A stretch of DNA of 64,000 nucleotides from Arenicola marina (GCA_964019135.1 OZ025265.1:3602318-3666317); one strand, 5' to 3'; positions 24,323 to 35,870 are shown, counted from the stretch's first letter. Notes: generated from the sequence alone by a model not told the origin. Translations and numbers: made by a program.

Positions 24323-24839
24323 TGCAGTTTTTTGAGAAAGCCCCTGAGGTGAAATACCGTGCCACAGAGTAAATTGTGAGTGAACGAACCAGTACTGTTG
24401 TATGTTTCACTATGTGACGCGGGTGGCTGAACACGGCTTGGTTTCTTGTTTGTGTTTGCTACCAGAACCTCTGTGGCGTAAAGCAAATGAGCTGTGGTAG
24501 ATCTCATGTATGACTCCAAACAACATCGTACATTGCGTATACTGGTTATAACTGCATGAAACCGCGCAAGAAGTGACCATGCTCTTGGACGCTCAGTCGG
24601 CCGACAGCGCTTCTCGGTGCGATCTGACAGGGTTTTCCATTTGTTTTAATTTTAATTGCTCCTGTGTTGTGTATTTTTTTGTACTTTCCGTTCTCTATTG
24701 TGGTATATAATTTGTCTATATTTCGCTGTATACGTATTTCCTGTACTTGGGAATTTTTTTGGGATGTATGTAAATGTAAAATTACAACTTCGAAAAGTAT
24801 GGCAATATCAATCTATGCATATATACTGTAATCATAGTC
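24323..24839 (+). other. LINE inter-ORF spacer
   Basis: 517 bp between the ORF1 stop and the ORF2 start, T-rich in its second half (for example TTTGTTTTAATTTTAATTGC near 24,640). No further ORF1 or ORF2 homology is visible. How ORF2 would be translated across this distance is not evident; reinitiation or internal entry would be required. Confidence 0.6.
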
Positions 24840-27800
24840 ATGAATAACGAATTTACAATTGGAAGCATGAATGTGAGAGGAATTGGGTCTGCACACAAGC
24901 GTAATGACGTTAGAATATGGCTTGTTGAAAAAAAATTGAGCGTGTATTGCATGCAAGATATACACTTCGATCTCGCAGGTGGCTTTGAGTACTGAATGGC
25001 CGAGCGAGTGTTTTTTTAACTCAGTTTCGTCTCAAGCAAGGGGGGTAGCAATAGTCTTTGCAAATAGTGTACAATATGAAGTACATGGGGTAGAGAAAGA
25101 TAACGCAGGTAATTTAACATTATTAGATGTCACTATCAATGGAACTCGGATGACTTTGGGTTGTGTGTATGGTCCAAATAAGGATTGTCCAGAATTTTAC
25201 ACTGATTTACAGCGCAGAATAGAGAAACTGGGTAATGCCACAATAATAATATGTGGAGACTGGAATTTGGTCCTAAATCAAGAGCTGGATACATATGGAT
25301 ATAAGAGGAAAAATAACACTAAGGCAAGAAAACGCGTATTGGATATGATGGACACTCTTGAGCTGATAGACTGTTGGAGAATTCTCCATGCGGACACAAG
25401 AAGATATACTTGGGTAAATCAACAGAGAAAAACACAAAGGGCAAGGCTAGATTTTTTCTTGTGTCCTCAGATATTCACGCTACCACACAAAAGGCATCAA
25501 TCGGATATGGGTATAGAACGGACCACTCCTTAATAACAATAGATGTTCAGGGATTAACCTTAGATAGGGGCCGGGGATTCTGGAAAATGAACACATCTTT
25601 GCTGCACGATCAACAGTATGTTAACATGATCAAAACCTGTGTCACGAAGGTGGAACATCAATATAGGAGGGGCAATCATATGGTATCGGAAGACCACTCG
25701 AATAATGCTGTAAACGATCAACTGTTCTATGAAATGCTAAAATTAGAAATTAAGGGCACCACTATAAGTTACAGTACATTTAAAAAAAAGGCAACGAATG
25801 AAACGATAGCGACGGTACAGAGAGAACTAACGGAACTAGACAATTTATTACAAAGAAGTGGAGAACAGCCCGATGACATCGTTAAAAAACGAGACGAACT
25901 TTGTGCAAACTTAGAGCGGCTACGGGCCCCTGGGGTAAAGGCCATTATGTTACGCGCGAAGGCAAAGTATTACGAAGAGGGTGAAAAGCCAACCAGATAT
26001 TTTTGCAGCCTGGAAAAGAGGAATTACATCAATAAATTGATCAGTAAACTAGTGGTGGATGGAGAGGAAATCGTACATCAAGAGGCTATATTGAGGGCAC
26101 AAAGGGGGTTCTATAAACGGCTTTATGCAAACAATGATAACATTTGTGGAGAGAATCACATTAATGAGTTTCTAAACGAAAAGAATGTAAAACGTTTGAC
26201 TGATGAACAAATGGAAGCATGTGAAGGGGAATTAACTAGTGATGAAGTAAAGGAAGTTATCCAGAATATGAAAAATAACAAGTGCCCTGGAAGTGACGGT
26301 ATACCAATAGACTTTGTTACGTTTTTCTGGAAAGATATTGGCGGGTATCTTCTAAGAAGTCTAAATTACGCTTACAAGCAGGGTACACTTTCTATCACAC
26401 AGAAGCAAGGGATTATTACTTGCCTTCCAAAACAGGACAAACAAAGGGAATATATGAAAAATTGGCGCCCCATAACCCTCCTGAACGCAGATTATAAGAT
26501 TCTCTCGGGAGTGCTGGCTTTGCGCATGAAAAAAGTACTTCCACATATTATTAGTTCAGATCAAAAGGGATTCCTGAGTGGTCGATTTATTGGGGAAAAC
26601 ACGAGACTAGTCTACGATGTTATGCATTATTTAAAAGAACAAAATACGACAGCATTGCTACTGTTACTAGAGTTCGAAAAGGCCTTCGACACGGTAAGCT
26701 GGTCATATTTAACGCGAGTACTAAATGAATACGGTTTTGGGGAGTCGTTTAGGAGATATTGTAATATTTTATATTCTGAATCTAATAGCTGTGTCATTAA
26801 CAATGGCCACTTCTCAGACTTCTTTAAACTGGAGAGAGGGTGTAGACAAGGAGACCCCTTGTCACCGTATTTATTTATCTTGGCCATTGAGCCACACTCT
26901 CTGGCAATTAAGAATGACAGTAAGATCAGAGGTATTCGGTTTTTCCAGCATGTGTATAAACTCGGTCAATATGCCGATGACACTTTTTTGTTCTTGGATG
27001 GCAGTGAAGGTTCTTTGAGAGCTGCTATGCGGATGCTAGAGGCGTTTAGCAAATGTTCAGGATTGAAGATAAATGTCGAAAAAACAAAAGCAGTGTGGCT
27101 GGGAAGAAGGCCAAAATATAAAGATAAGATATGCGCAGATCTAGAACTTTGTTGGGTCACAAGTTTTGTACTGTTAGGGATAAGATTTGACATTGATCTC
27201 GCTAAAGTACCCAAATTAAATCTTGATAGTAAATTGGTAGAAGTTGAAAATATGTTAACAGCTTATGGGCGAAGAAACCTGTCGTTAAGAGGCAGAGTGA
27301 CAGTTTTGAAAACTTTAGCTATACCAAAGTTGGTGCACGTTCTGTCTGTTCTGCCCCTACCAGATAAATCATTTGGTAATCGTCTTGAGGGTATTGTACG
27401 GTCATTTTTATGGAAGAAAAAACGGTCTAAAATTGCACTAAAACGCATGGTACAACAGGTAGAGGACGGTGGGCTTAACCTGACCCACATGCCATCTTTT
27501 ATAAAGGCGTAAAAGATTACTTGGATAAAAAGACTAGTTGCCACTGAAGGAGCCTGGCAGAACCTCTTTACTGAAACTATTTGCGAAGACAAAACCTTAT
27601 GTTGGGAGCTTGACCCGCAATCGCTGCATCTGTTGGAAGCGAAAGCAAACCCTTTTTGGTCAGAGGTTTTAAGAGAATGGATTTATGTCAAAAATATAAT
27701 ACGTGGGGAGCATCCTTTTGATGCGCCAATTTGGAATTCTTACTTCTTAAAGAACGAAAATCTTACTCGACGAAAAGCTGAACTTATCAAGAAAGGGGTG

Positions 27801-28631
27801 ATTTACTATAACGATATGCTAAGGGAAAACGGTTCTCCCTATGGATGGAGTGAGTTTGGTAAAAGATATAATGTTATTATGAACTTCGCGGATTTTTATA
27901 GTTTAACGCATAGCCTTCCCAGACAATGGAGAGCACAAAGCCAAGAGCAGGGAAAAAAGCAACCTGGTATAGAGAGAATACATATCAAGTTTTTAAGGCA
28001 GAACGAGAGAATTTGTAATGTTGTATATAAGCTACTGGTGAATAAGTGTACATTTGTGAAGACTAGTGAATCGAAATGGAAAGAGAAGCTCAACCAGAAT
28101 ATTGATGAATACCAATGGCGAACAATTTATAAGTTACCCTTGAGCTCCACCCTGGACGAAAGACTGCGGAGTTTCCAGTATAATTTTTTGTGTAGAAATA
28201 TGGTTACCAACTCCCACTTGTTTTTGTGTAAATTGGCTGAATCAAAAAGATGCGCCTTATGTAACCAGAATGACGAAACAATAGAACATATGTTTTGGAA
28301 TTGTGTTATAGTAAAGCAGATATGGGAAAACATAGGCGCATGGCTAGATGAGTCAAGCCGATCCAATTTTAGTAAATATATCAACTTCACATCTGCTATG
28401 CTCGGGGCAGCTTTACCACATAAAGAACTGATTAACCTTGTTTTCATTGTTACCAAATACCATATATATGTTTGTAAGTGGAAAGGAGTCACGCCAAGGG
28501 TAACGGCTATAATTCGGCTTATAAAATACTATTTCGAGATAGAGAGCAGAGTGGCAGAAACACCGGGAAGAGCAAGGGAAAGTTTTAAAGCCAAGTGGGA
28601 CCCAATATATGATGTAATAGCTGATACTTAA
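24840..28631 (+). pseudogene. LINE ORF2, endonuclease plus reverse transcriptase, broken
   Basis: Starts MNNEFTIGSMNVRGIG. The endonuclease domain shows NVRG, MQDIHF (family usually QE), CGDWN near 25,253 and TDHS near 25,525. The frame shifts near 24,985 and shifts back at a T-run near 25,452. RT follows: PITLLN near 26,470, motif A LEFEKAFDTV at 26,667-26,696, RQGDPLSPYLF near 26,845 and YADD at 26,970-26,981. In motif A the first catalytic Asp is Glu (GAG at 26,670). A TAA at 27,510-27,512 interrupts FIKA-KITWIKRL in frame; the same frame continues to 28,631 and carries a C-x2-C-x8-H-x4-C knuckle near 28,250-28,303. Two frameshifts, one stop and a catalytic substitution make it non-functional, yet most of the protein is still readable, so the copy is not ancient. 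Confidence 0.92.
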
Positions 28632-28699
28632 AGGTGACGTTTGTATGTTTGCATAGTTGTGTACAGATATTGTCAATGTGTTATACGCCGCTTTTCGGA

Positions 28700-28726
28700 G
28701 AATAAAAAAACAAAAAAACGAAAAAA
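28700..28726 (+). terminator. LINE polyadenylation signal and A-rich tail
   Basis: AATAAA at 28,701-28,706 runs into an A-rich tail broken by single C and CG residues, ending at the right target-site duplication. Confidence 0.8.
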
Positions 28727-28739
28727 ACAAGGCAATGCC
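28727..28739. repeat. Right target-site duplication of the LINE
   Basis: ACAAGGCAATGCC, identical to 23,176-23,188. Its first base may belong to the A tail. Confidence 0.9.
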
Positions 28740-29486
28740 ATCGTTTAACGAGCCCCACACGCTTAATAACCCGTATATATTAGGCTAATATCCATAAATA
28801 TTACGGTTAACATCCCGTATCCGGCGAATTACCTTAGCGGGGCACCAGGGCTCCAACTGTGTAACGGGGCGTTATGCCACAGTAGCGGGAGGACTGTTTG
28901 AAACACAGTTTTGGGTTTTCAGACCGAGCAGCTGCAGCAACAAGATGGCGCCGCCCAGGCGGGGCGCTTTCACACAAGACGTCGGTCGAGAAACAGTTAT
29001 AAACCTGCCTTCAAAACGATACTTCACCGTATATATGGGCGCTGCTATCTGTTTGGCAGTCAGGGTCGGAGAGATAAGGAGACTGTAGCACTAGGTCGCT
29101 CCATTCTTGTGCGATGCTATCTCATCTGACTGGTATATTGATTGACTTCTAACTGAGGACTTGACTTAGAAAACGGTCCTAGGCTTGATAACCACACAAT
29201 CATGGAGAGCCAACTGCCATGTCAGGGCCATGAACAGACAAGTAAAGTAAAACGTGAGCTATGCAGAAGCGACGGTTCACATAAAGATGGCCGAGCCTGG
29301 TGCGCATGCGCTTTATTCAGCAGCCTGTCTATTTTTAAGTCGGGACGCTGCATAACCGGATATGACGCATGCGAACCCGTTTAGACGCTACCACCGTCGT
29401 TCTCGTGGTTTTACTGCCGATGAACCGATATGAGAAATATTTCTTCCGAACAATGGCACCAGGAGGCAAACAACGCACCCATAATG
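28740..29486. other. Unannotated stretch between LINE and MITE
   Basis: About 750 bp without a recognisable gene. Short direct words recur (CCCGTAT at 28,771 and 28,813), but I see no defined element. Confidence 0.4.
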
Positions 29487-29858
29487 TTAAAGCTGCATAT
29501 CGAACTCTTTCCCGCCAAAACTGAGCCCAGGCGACATATATATCGCAATATGCAGAAAAATCGATGGTTTCATTCTATAAATGCAGACACCCTATAAACA
29601 CCGTTTCGGCTGTGATGTGGCGAACGTGTCTATCCCGGGACACCACAAAACTCTGTCACGGCACTGCTAAGCACACAAACTGATGACGTTGAAAACCTGT
29701 GGTAACTTGATATCAGGGGCAAGGCTAAGAGACTTCATTTGGCAGTCTGGCATGGGTGGCGTATAGACAAAAGAAATCTTGTATGATTCAAGGACTGATT
29801 GTTATTTGTATTTTGACTTCTTAGTTTGGGCGGGAAAGAGCTCGATATGCAACTTTAA
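29487..29858. mobile_element. MITE with 35-bp terminal inverted repeats and TTAA flanks
   Basis: The left end reads TTAA then AGCTGCATATCGAACTCTTT, continuing to 29,525. The reverse complement of the right end (29,820-29,858) reads TTAA then AGTTGCATATCGAGCTCTTT and continues the same way. The 35-bp arms match at 31 positions. Both are flanked by TTAA, the target-site duplication used by piggyBac-type transposases. Between the arms lie about 290 bp with no open frame, so it is non-autonomous. Family assignment rests only on the TTAA target site; the tips do not begin with the CCC typical of many piggyBac elements. Confidence 0.8.
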
Positions 29859-30149
29859 GGGACAACCCCAAATATATAATATATTGCACATTAATAACGA
29901 TGCAGCTCCTTACCTGTGTGTGTAACGTCTCCCTTCACCGAGAATAGGGACAGCACCTTACAGGGCTGCCGGATAAATATTGTCCTTTGACTGCTATATA
30001 TTATCTCTTATATATACGCGGCCTGTGTATTCCGTTCAACGTACGCCGTATATCCCCCTGTGTTGGTGACTCGCACGGTGTATCCACTAACAAGCACCTC
30101 GCCGCCCGCTCGGGGGGGGGGCGTCACACAACACCAACGCCAAGCTGTG
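29859..30149. other. Unannotated stretch
   Basis: AT-rich at first, then GC-rich with a G-run near 30,113. No gene recognised. Confidence 0.35.
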
Positions 30150-30265
30150 GCTACACGCCGGGACACGGGATACGGGACACGCCGGGACACGGGACACGGG
30201 GTACGCCGGGACACGTGACAGGGGACACGCCGGGACACGGGACACTGGATACGGGACACGTGATA
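30150..30265. repeat. Short degenerate minisatellite of GGGACAC units
   Basis: CGCCGGGACACGGGACAC and variants (GGGATAC, GGGGTAC, GGGACACTGG) repeat about six or seven times with a period of roughly 15-18 bp. Confidence 0.8.
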
Positions 30266-30586
30266 CTCCAGACGGGGGTGTCACGGACGCTTATGACGCC
30301 ACGAGACCTTGCCGCTAGGGCTTGGACGAGTCTCTCTGCCTCTGTCGCTCTGTGTCGACCTCTCTCTCGGCGAACGGCGTCAACACATGGCCGTGGTAGG
30401 GACGTGCACTGGCCGGATCGCGCTTGCCGCCGTCGTCGCCTCGCCCCCCAAGACACCGTCTCCACCTCGTGCCACCCTGGCTTTCCTTGTTGCCACTGCC
30501 GACATCGTCCTCTGGTACCGCCGGTATAGCGCACGCCCCCCTCCCCCCTACCGCCCTCTCGGCTGCACGTGGTTCAGTCAGACATC

Positions 30587-30609
30587 AGCCAGCCAGCCAG
30601 CCAGCCAGT
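30587..30609. repeat. CAGC microsatellite
   Basis: CAGCCAGCCAGCCAGCCAG: about five AGCC units. Confidence 0.85.
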
Positions 30610-30737
30610 ATGGCCGCCGCTTGAGCAGCCACGACGCCATTCCCAGGCCGCTTGGCTGGTGTGGGTGTGCGCGCTTAGCGCTTGGTGTTGCCTCCCAACT
30701 GTACCGCTGGCTCGCTGCGTGAATTGGGAGGGCGGTT

Positions 30738-30950
30738 GGGGCAAGCTAGGATAGGGTGAGCTAGGCTAGGGTGAGCTAGGGCAGGGTAGGGGAGGGTGAG
30801 CTAGGGCAGGGTGAGATAGGGCAGGGTGAGATAGGGCAGGGTAGGGGAGGGTGAGCTAGGGCAGGGTAGGGGAGGGTGAGCTAGTGCAGGGTAGGGCAGG
30901 GTGAGCTAGGGCAAGGCAGGGAAGTGGTAGTGCAGGGCGAGGTGAGTGAA
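30738..30950. repeat. G-rich degenerate minisatellite
   Basis: GGGTGAGCTAGGGCA and GGGTAGGGGA alternate about fourteen times at 9-10 bp, giving GGTGAGCTAG about six times. Adjoins more G-rich low-complexity sequence to about 31,040. Confidence 0.8.
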
Positions 30951-31318
30951 CGGCAGCCAAGGCATGGGCAGAGCCGTGGTGTGGTAGGGTAGGGCAGCTT
31001 GGGTTGGTTGGGTGGGATGGGATGCGATGGGGTGGGCACGGGCCGGATTTGTTGTCTTCCTATGTTGATTGGCCAGCTCCCGCCGTCCCTCAGACCTTAG
31101 CCCGGGGGGGTCCCTACTCTCCCGCTCACCCCCTCACCCGTCCCCGGTACCTCCGTCTGCACAACCGGTGTCACTTCACCCCCCCTCACCCCCCGCCACC
31201 CCAGTCCTCCACCTTCGCCGGGATCTCCACGATGACTGTTCCCTCCGTGATTAATTATCGCTTGGCTCGAGGATATAAAGGCTCCGGTGGAACCCCATTA
31301 CCCAAACACCCCGACTCG

Positions 31319-31950
31319 AACCCCGCACCATGCTGACGCACCAGAACCCCGCGCCATGCTGACGCACCAGAACCCCGCGCCATGCTGACGCACCAGAACC
31401 GCGCGCCATGCTGACGCACCAGAACCCCGCGCCATGCTGACGCACCAGAACCGCGCGCCATGCTAACGCACCAGAACCGCGCGCCATGCTGACGCACCAG
31501 AACCGCGCGCCATGCTGACGCACCAGAACCCCGCGCCATGCTGACGCACCAGAACCGCGCGCCATGCTGACGCACCAGAACCCCGCGCCATGCTGACGCA
31601 CCAGAACCGCGCGCCATGCTGACGCACCAGAACCGCGCGCCATGCTGACGCACCAGAACCCCGCGCCATGCTGACGCACCAGAACCGCGCGCCATGCTGA
31701 CGCACCAGAACCGCGCGCCATGCTGACGCACCAGAACCGCGCGCCATGCTGACGCACCAGAACCCCGCGCCATGCTGACGCACCAGAACCGCGCGCCATG
31801 CTGACGCACCAGAACCGCGCGCCATGCTGACGCACCAGAACCCCGCGCCATGCTGACGCACCAGAACCCCGCGCCATGCTGACGCACCAGAACCCCGCGC
31901 CATGCTGACGCACCAGAACCGCGCGCCATGCTGACGCACCAGAACCCCCC
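31319..31950. repeat. 26-bp minisatellite
   Basis: About 24 units of a 26-bp repeat containing CCATGCTGACGCACCAGAAC followed by CCCGCG or CGCGCG. The two endings alternate irregularly. One unit has TGCTAACG (31,462). On the minus strand all three frames stay open as a 26-residue pattern (GASAWRGVLVRQHGA and so on), which explains the long opposed open frames around 31,250-32,390. Confidence 0.97.
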
Positions 31951-32136
31951 GGCGTGCTGGCGGCGAGCAGCGGGCAGCGAGCAGCGCCACAGGCGGCGAG
32001 ATGCTGCGGCTCCCCCCGCCGGATCAACATTCCTCGGGAGAGGGCAAGATGTATGTTTCCATCGCACTTGATTCCTGTCTGAGCATCCTCTCCGCCAGTC
32101 GCCAGCGAAGGGCTCCGGAAGCTGACAGCGTGGTGT

Positions 32137-32303
32137 GGCGCGTACCGTGACGTGGCGGGGCGTACCGTGACGTGGCGGGGCGTACTGTGAAGTGGCGGGG
32201 CGTACCGTGAAGTGGCGGGGCGTACCGTGAAGTGGCGGGGCGTACCGTGAAGTGGCGGGGCGTACCGTGAAGTGGCGGGGCGTACCGTGAAGTGGCGGGG
32301 GGG
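32137..32303. repeat. 20-bp minisatellite
   Basis: About eight units of CGGGGCGTACCGTGAAGTGG. The first two carry GACGTGG instead of GAAGTGG. The array ends in a G-run (32,298-32,307). Confidence 0.95.
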
Positions 32304-34740
32304 GGGGTAATTAAGGAGAAGGCTCCACGGTTGAGGATAACACGGCGGAGAATGGCGGCCCTCTGACCGCATTGAGGCGCCCACCACATCTCATCATTGT
32401 ATCCGGTGTTTTCACGGGACTCCATGACAACAGCGCGGTGAGGGTGACCTGCGCGCTGTGGCCGTGAATGGACTCTTGTCTGATGGGGAGGGGATTAGCA
32501 AGGGCATCGCTTTTAACGCGGTTAACGGCTGGCAGGACAGGACAAAGGATGTGACAGGGCGACCCGCAAAGCTACAATAAAGGGACCCCCCCCGCCCCCC
32601 GGGGACCCCCCTCCCCCACCACCCCCGGGGACTGCCCACCTCCCTCCGTTCTGTCGGCACGTCGCCATTTTATGTCCCGTGCGGTCATGGCGACAATAAA
32701 GTTCTGTGTCGTTATTTGTATTTCACCACCAGTCTGCAATGGTAACAAAAATACCTAACGAGGTATCGCTTCGGAAGCAAACGTGTCTCAGAATGTACAC
32801 CCTGCCTCCTTGTGTTTTGCTCTCCTGACCACGCCCCCCGCCTCCCTTCCACTCCCGTCCCCGCCCTTTACCAAACTGATAGTTTGAGGTGACCAATGTC
32901 GTTGCATAGCGAGCTCCGAGTGACCACAAATGTTCGCGGCGGTCGACCGTGCTGAGCAACTCAACCCGGGTCCCGGCAGCTGTGACACAGAGCAACGTCC
33001 CCGGAGAACAATAGGGCCAGTGGTGGGTGGGGCATCACCACGGAGAGGTTCGCTCGGTGCACCATGAACAACATGCTGAAAACTGGCTTTCGGGCATAAC
33101 AACGCAGAGTGAGAATGCCATTGTGGCGTTTGAGTGGTGCATTCAATCAGATGTAAATGGATCTATACATAGATAGCTATACATAGATGTGGGACATGGA
33201 GGCAGGTGCGCTGAATATCACAAATAACATGGTGACGTCACTGGTTAAATCGGACAAGTAAAGCAGTCAGGAAAGCATTGCTTTACGTGTCATAGGGAAA
33301 GGTCATCCTGGGAAGGTGCAGTAGCCATGGACCTGGCAATACTCCTCGCTGTGGCCTGTGGCCACCATAGACTTGGTCTCTATGTTATTATCGTCCCAAA
33401 AAACACACCAAGGATACGTTCGAAGAAGTTGACACAACATTCCTTAATGATTGTAATTAAGTTTAAAAAATGGCTGTTTCCATGACAATTTTGTCGCTAG
33501 TGCATTTCACCGTTTCGTTCATGAGAGCGTTCTGGTCAATCCTCTTAGTGCATTTCCAAACAAAAATATCAATTGCATTGGTATAATTTTTCTGCGGCGC
33601 CCGGCATCAGTGGAGAAGCAGGTAGTAAGCGTTGTCCTTGATCGGGGAACAGAGCGCTGGCGACTGTGGCTCGCGCTGGACGCGGTTTGCGCATCGCACC
33701 CGTGCAATAGTATCGTCAATGGCTCACTGGGCGGGAGGAGGAGGGTCCATAAAATAATACAAAAAAATGCGCGAGGGTCGACATCTTAGATGTCGTGCAG
33801 TTAGCACATGAAGAGCCTCCTGTCCTGGTATGAACCCCAACCCACCCGGGGTCCGCGCCAGGAGAGAGGGGCAGAGACACCATTACTGCCTCTGTGTGTT
33901 AAGCATTGAGCTCACTGCAACAAGAGACGTCTCGACTTGGGCGGCGATATTGCTCTGGACATCGGCACCAGTGGCAGTCACGTTGGGGAGGCCAGTTTGT
34001 CGTTGTCCTGTGGCGGGAGGGGGTCACCATTCCCGGTGGGCAGCCTCGCCCACGAGGTGGCGCCCAGGCCTTCCCACCCACATCTAGTCACAGTAGTGAC
34101 TGTCGCTGAGAGTTATGGGTAGGATGGCAGCGCTTGGGGGGATGGAGGAGGGAGGTGGGGGTGGTGGTGGCGGGATTATGGCAGACGGTCTTAGAACCGA
34201 ATTAGACTGTTGATATTGCCGCAGTGGCCCCCTTTTCTACCGCGAGAAAATTGCCCTGGGCTGGGTGGGGATGGGGTGTGGATGAAGGGTAGGGGAGGGC
34301 GGTGGCGGTGGACGGGGTGGCATGGTATGATATGTTGTCGTGAGGCCACAAAGGTCGGGGTGGAGAGGGACCGGGGTAGGTACGATGGTACTTGGCATTG
34401 AGCAGCTCCATGTTGCGTTCCCATTTCCTTCCGTCATGAAAAGCAAGATGGCTGAAATTACTGTACATTGGCGGAGACAGCCGTCTCGACCTGCGCGTCT
34501 GGTGTGGGACGGTGATACGGAGAGTCTGACAATGGTGTGACGTCTCCTGCCTGTCTGGGGACGAAGCTCAGCCTCCGTACGCACCTCCCTCATCTTCCAG
34601 CCCCCGTCCCCCGCCCCTAACTGCCCCCCCCCCCAATCCCCCAACTGGCCGCCGTCCGAATCCGGGGCCCGCTTCTCGGCGAACCCGATATGAATCCAAT
34701 TTTCTGTCCTTGATCGCACAGGGTGCTTCCACAGATCGCC
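32304..34740. other. Unannotated stretch, mixed composition
   Basis: About 2.4 kb with no recognisable gene or element. Two AATAAA-type words follow GC-rich sequence (ACAATAAAGG near 32,575 and GACAATAAAG near 32,692) and could be poly(A) signals of an unseen transcript, but I see no supporting open frame. Several short open frames have no family signature. Confidence 0.35.
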
Positions 34741-34935
34741 TCACCCCACCCTCACCCCTACCCCGCCCTCATCCGACATCCCCGCGATCCCCGTCACCAC
34801 CGCCATTCCTGTCACCCCTACCACCCCCGCCATTCCCGTCACCCCTACCACCCCCACCATTCCCGTCACCCCCATCACCATCATGCCCACCACCACCACT
34901 ACGCCCTCCACCCTCTACCCCCCACACTATACCCC
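34741..34935. repeat. Short C-rich minisatellite of about 24 bp
   Basis: ATTCCCGTCACCCCTACCAC followed by CCCC repeats three to four times (34,803-34,880) within a wider CCA/CCC-rich tract. Confidence 0.75.
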
Positions 34936-35275
34936 CACGCACTTTATAAGCACTGCCCGTCCTCTTACAACCCTTCCCTAACCCCACCCTCCTCGCCCAA
35001 CCCCATCCCCGCCGATCCCTGTCCTCCTATCACACCCTCCCCCACGTGGGTCAAATGTACAGGATCCGGCTGTGAGCAGTGAACCCCACGCCTATCGCCC
35101 CTCACCACCAACCCACACCAACCCACCCAGACGTCCGCCGCTCCACGCCACGCCCACACCTGCTATCTGCAACATACCACGTGCAACGCATGAAGAGAAA
35201 GCTATACAGAGGAAGCGTTGGCCTAAAACCGTGGGGGGCATCTAGCTTCCAAACCTATACAGCCATGGGATCTCC

Positions 35276-35586
35276 TATGGCAGCATAAACCAGTCGAAAA
35301 GCGTGAATTGCGTGGTGTTCCAATTAGCATTACTACATACCGCAAATGAGTCGTGTTACTATTTGTGTTGATCGAATTACTTAATGACGTTAAATTTTGA
35401 TCATGTCGTAACTCGAATGGCAGCTTCACCCTGACAATTAATGACATATAGTAATACTATTTGCGTCGCGACCCAATGTATTGCGTCATGTATGAAATAC
35501 AATTAGAACTCAATTACTTGCTGTATGTAGTAATACAAATTGGAACACGATGCAATTCATGTTTTTTACGGGTTAATGCTGCCATA
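35276..35586. mobile_element. MITE with long terminal inverted repeats and TA flanks
   Basis: The left arm starts at 35,278 with TGGCAGCATAAACC. The reverse complement of the right arm, ending at 35,584, starts TGGCAGCATTAACC. The arms align over about 66 bp at roughly 83% identity, sharing TGAATTGC, GTGTTCCAATT and ATTACTACATAC. Each tip is preceded by TA, the target duplication of Tc1/mariner-type transposases. About 150 bp lies between the arms with no open frame. It is non-autonomous; mariner affiliation is inferred from the TA only. Confidence 0.75.
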
Positions 35587-35671
35587 GCCTTCATGCTCCA
35601 GCGACATCAGACCTACATTGACACAGTGGGGCGCGAACACCCGGACTCCATGCCCCAGGGAGTGCACGCTC

Positions 35672-35870
35672 AACCAGGGTGTCATTTCACTAACATCTCG
35701 TAACTGTTGCTCATAATTTTTTTACATTGTACTGCCCACCAGAAGATAAATAAAAATGTTGAGTGTATCATCATAGAAAACAAGTTTTTGAATAATATTG
35801 CCAGAAAATAAATATAATATAAAAAGTACGGTTACGAGCTCATAACTCATAGTGAAACGACACCCAGGTT
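35672..35870. mobile_element. Small inverted-repeat element, probable MITE
   Basis: AACCAGGGTGTCATTTCACT at 35,672 is matched on the other strand by AACCTGGGTGTCGTTTCACT, ending at 35,870, with two differences over the first 21 bp. After a gap both arms share CTCGTAAC. The interior is AT-rich and non-coding. No convincing target-site duplication is visible, so family and exact ends stay open. It lies only 85 bp from the MITE at 35,276-35,586. Confidence 0.55.

Larger units (their letters stand above)
23189..28726 (+). mobile_element. Full-length L1/Tx1-like LINE retrotransposon
   Basis: A two-ORF non-LTR retrotransposon of about 5.5 kb. Order: 5' UTR (23,189-23,455), ORF1 (23,456-24,322), a 517-bp inter-ORF spacer that is T-rich in its second half (24,323-24,839), ORF2 with apurinic-type endonuclease, reverse transcriptase and C-terminal zinc knuckle (24,840-28,631), a short 3' UTR, AATAAA and an A-rich tail (28,700-28,726). 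Perfect 13-bp target-site duplications flank it, so the insertion is not 5' truncated. The clade call rests on ORF1 having the L1 ORF1p type with YGRRENL, the YADD and RQGDPLSP motifs, and the CCHC knuckle. Tx1 affiliation within the L1 group is an inference. ORF2 is broken, so this copy is dead for autonomous movement. Confidence 0.93.

Noticed and set aside
31268-31280. TATA-box-like GATATAAAGG upstream of the 26-bp array
   Set aside because: A single short word with no initiator, transcript or coding sequence downstream.
31251-32387. 378- and 270-codon minus-strand open frames
   Set aside because: They read through the 26-bp and 20-bp arrays, and all three frames are open at once.
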